DNA from: Owenia fusiformis
Taxonomy: Eukaryota; Annelida; Polychaeta; Sabellida; Oweniidae
DNA length: 64,000 nt
Assembly (NCBI GenBank): GCA_903813345.2
Contig: CAIIXF020000007.1
Coordinates: 33,200,538 to 33,264,537, forward strand
Reading direction: 5' to 3'
Shown here: piece by piece, positions 61,420 to 64,000 of the stretch
How the letters are laid out: each line of letters opens with the position of its first letter
How positions within the stretch are numbered: position 1 is the first letter of the stretch
Notes under the pieces: model-generated
What the model saw: the letters and a program-made list of their open reading frames with translations, nothing else
Told to the model about the DNA's origin: nothing
Databases searched by the model: none
Program-made: the position numbers and the translations under genes

Positions 61420-61960
61420 GTATTTAGAGCGTAAGCGTCTCCGTAAGAGGTGAAGAGGAGAAGTGTGAAAAGTGGGAACGAGAAACGAGAAGATGAAGAG
61501 ACATCACCAAAAGTTCAACTTGAAGAATAAATCAATTTTTAGAGAGGAAATTCAATTTTAGAGAAAGAGAAAGAAGAGGAATCGTAGACTAGTAAGAGAA
61601 GGAAAAAATGGAAAGTGTGGGGGGGAGGGGAAAAAGAAGAAAGAAAGACGGAGGTTCAACTTGAAAGAAAAGACATTTTAGAAACCATTAATTTTCATTT
61701 TAGAGAAGAAAATTTTAAAGTAGGAAAAGAAAAAGGAGAAAGAGTAAGAGGAGGAGTGTGTCATGACAGTGTTCGGACGAGAGAGGACACGAGAGACAAG
61801 GATGAAGAGAAAAAATCACATAGACGAACAAATCAATTTTAGAAGAAGAAGAGAGGGAAGCAAATTTTTAGGCGAAGGTCGAGGAGTGCTCATCCTAAGG
61901 TGAGATCGGCCGGAGAAGGGAAACGAGAATGAACCACTCTTCACAACTTGAAGAAATAAC
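61420..61960 (+). repeat. Purine-biased, heavily corrupted block of about four monomers
   Basis: TTCAACTTGAA-like remnants recur about every 145 bp (about 61515, 61654, 61948), so the satellite frame is still there. Most of the rest has become A/G-rich, with a G8-like run near 61620. The 75-codon frame at 61615-61842 lies here and is an artefact of that bias. Clean monomers resume by 62000. Confidence 0.75.
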
Positions 61961-64000
61961 ATCATTTTAGACCATTAATTTCAATTAGAGAGAAAAATTT
62001 ATTCGTAGCGCTCGTCCGAGGAGTTCTCATCTAAGTGTGTCTCGGGCGGAGACGTGTCATCCGAGATGACACGAGACATCACCACTCTGTTCAACTTGAA
62101 CTATAACATCATTTTAGACCATTAATTTCAATTTTAGAGAGAAAAATTTATTTCGTAGCGCTCGTCCGAGGAGTGTCTCATCCTAAGTGTGTCTCGGCCG
62201 GAGACGTGTCATCCGAGATGACACGAGACATCACCACTCTGTTCAACTTGTAACTATAACATCATTTTAGACCATTAATTTCAATTTTAGAGAGAAAAAT
62301 TTATTTCGTAGCGCTCGTCCGAGGAGTGTCTCATCCTAAGTGTGTCTCGGGCCGAAGACGTGTCATCCCGAGATGACACGAGACATCACCACTCTCTGTT
62401 CAACTTGAACTATAACATCATTTTAGACCATTAATTTCAATTTTAGAGAGAAAAATTTATTTCGTAGCGCTCGTCCGAGGAGTGTCTCCTCCTAAGTGTG
62501 TCTCGGCTGGAGACGTGTCATCCGAAATGACACGAGACATCACCACTTCTGTTCAACTTGAACTAAAACATCATTTTAGACCATTAATTTCAATTTTAGA
62601 GAGAAAATTTATTTCGTAGCGCTCGTCCGAGGAGTGTCTCATCCTAAGTGTGTCTCGGCCGGAGACGTGTCATCCCGAGATGACACGAGACATCACCACT
62701 CTGTTCAACTTGAACTATAACATCATTTTAGACCATTAATTTCAATTTTAGAGAGAAAACTTTATTTCCTAGCGCTCGTCCGAGGAGTGTCTCATCCTAA
62801 GTGTGTCTCGGCCGGAGACGTGTCATCCCGAGATGACACGAGACATCACCACTCTGTTCAACTTGAACTATAACATCATTTTAGACCATTAATTTCAATT
62901 TTAGAGAGAAAACTTTATTTCGTAGCGCTCGTCCGAGGAGTGTCTCATCCTAAGTGTGTCTCGGCCGGAGACGTGTCATCCCAAGATGACACGAGACATC
63001 ACCACTCTGTTCAACTTGAACTATAACATCATTTTAGACCATTAATTTCAATTTTAGAGAGAAAAATTTATTTCGTAGCGCTCGTCCGAGGAGTGTCTCA
63101 TCCTAAGTGTGTCTCGGCCGGAGACGTGTCATCCCGAGATGACACGAGACATCACCACTCTGTTCAACTTGAACTATAACATCATTTTAGACCATTAATT
63201 TCAATTTTAGAGAGAAAAATTTATTTCGTAGCGCTCGTCCGAGGAGTGTCTCATCCTAAGTGTGTCTCGGCCGGAGACGTGTCATCCCGAGATGACACGA
63301 GACATCACCACTCTGTTCAACTTGAACTATAACATCATTTTAGACCATTAATTTCAATTTTAGAGAGAAAAATTTATTTCGTAGCGCTCGTTCGAGGAGT
63401 TTTTCATCCTAAGTGTGTCTCGGCCGGAGACGTGTCATCCCGAGATGACACGAGACATCACCACTCTGTTCAACTTGAACTATAACATCATTTTAGACCA
63501 TTAATTTCAATTTTAGAGAGAAAAATTTATTTCGTAGCGCTCGTCCGAGGAGTGTCTCATCCTAAGTGTGTCTCGGCCGGAGACGTGTCATCCCGAGATG
63601 ACACGAGACATCACCACTCTGTTCAACTTGAACTATAACATCATTTTAGACCATTAATTTCAATTTTGAGAGAAAAATTTATTTCGTATCGCTCGTCCGA
63701 GGAGTGTCTCATCCTAAGTGTGTCTCGGCCGGAGACGTGTCATCCCGAGATGACACGAGACATCACCACTCTGTTCAACTTGAACTATAACATCATTTTA
63801 GACCATTAATTTCAATTTTAGAGAGAAAAATTTATTTCGTAGCGCTCGTCCGAGGAGTGTCTCATCCTAAGTGTGTCTCGGCCGGAGACGTGTCATCCCG
63901 AGATGACACGAGACATCACCACTCTGTTCAACTTGAACTATAACATCATTTTAGACCATTAATTTCAATTTTAGAGAGAAAATTTATTTCGTAGCGCTCG

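Larger units (their letters stand above)
49230..64000 (+). repeat. 153-bp satellite array, subfamily B, part 2 (about 96 monomers)
   Basis: Same subfamily, same strand and phase as before the gap, running off the end of the window. Most monomers are consensus; recurrent one-base losses occur in CCC, CC, TTT and AAAAA runs (TCATCCGAG, GGCGGAG, TTTAGACC, AAAATTATTT). Confidence 0.95.

Noticed and set aside
61615-61842. 75-codon Lys/Glu/Arg-rich frame
   Set aside because: A product of purine bias in a corrupted satellite block.
10653-64000. CRISPR array
   Set aside because: Repeats are 153 bp and contiguous with no unique spacers; this is satellite DNA.
10653-64000. CENP-B box (TTCG-N4-A-N2-CGGG)
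   Set aside because: TTCG occurs in the monomer, but neither TTCGTAACGC nor TTCGAAAGAA has the rest of the motif.

Overview
The window looks like nuclear DNA from an invertebrate animal, probably a lophotrochozoan such as a mollusc. This is inferred from the style of the retrotransposon proteins and from the AT-rich, repeat-dominated composition; no single-copy host gene is visible to confirm it. There is no convincing host protein gene, tRNA, rRNA or CRISPR array. Everything recognisable is repeat or mobile DNA.

Layout. (1) 1 to about 2972: a tandem array of ~0.47-0.49 kb subunits arranged as two copies of a ~1.6 kb higher-order unit, with recurring CAGCTTA, TGACTCAGC and AGGTCA words. (2) About 2973-9606: one nearly full-length non-LTR retrotransposon (LINE) on the minus strand. 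ORF1 (about 9364-7251) has an N-terminal domain, a disordered Asn-rich linker with a 21-bp coding minisatellite, a coiled coil and an SGNH/GDSL-esterase-like domain. ORF2 (about 6574-3090) has an APE-type endonuclease, a reverse transcriptase, a CCHC-like motif and a C-terminal tail. Both ORFs are broken by single-base frameshifts, ORF1 also has an in-frame stop, and the RT appears to carry an internal deletion, so this copy is inactive as read. (3) 9615-10165: a 551-bp fold-back DNA element with 27-bp terminal inverted repeats and a perfect 8-bp target-site duplication. (4) 10174-10652: a short non-coding transition with a strong hairpin and a run of 23 C. (5) 10653-64000: a head-to-tail 153-bp satellite array filling over 80% of the window. 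It has two subfamilies: A (10653-20736, about 66 monomers) and B (20737 to the end, about 280 monomers), joined at one clean in-phase junction. A 500-N gap interrupts B at 48730-49229.

The window therefore records the edge of a large satellite block, possibly pericentromeric or other heterochromatin (inference), against a transposon-rich flank. Satellite A shows 4-, 7-, 11- and 14-monomer spacings of linked variants and B a 5-monomer one, which are signatures of recent unequal exchange. Many variants are CpG to TpG/CpA changes, consistent with methylation. From about 32 kb on, the B array is peppered with one-base, homopolymer-type indels, and two blocks (37.4-40.05 kb and 61.42-61.96 kb) are badly degraded. 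These look more like long-read consensus errors than biology.

I found no clear new functional system. The most informative objects are the fold-back element, the ORF1 architecture with the triplicated ORF1-end sequence in the ORF1/ORF2 spacer, and the A-to-B satellite switch, which changes a hairpin and restriction sites in every monomer.
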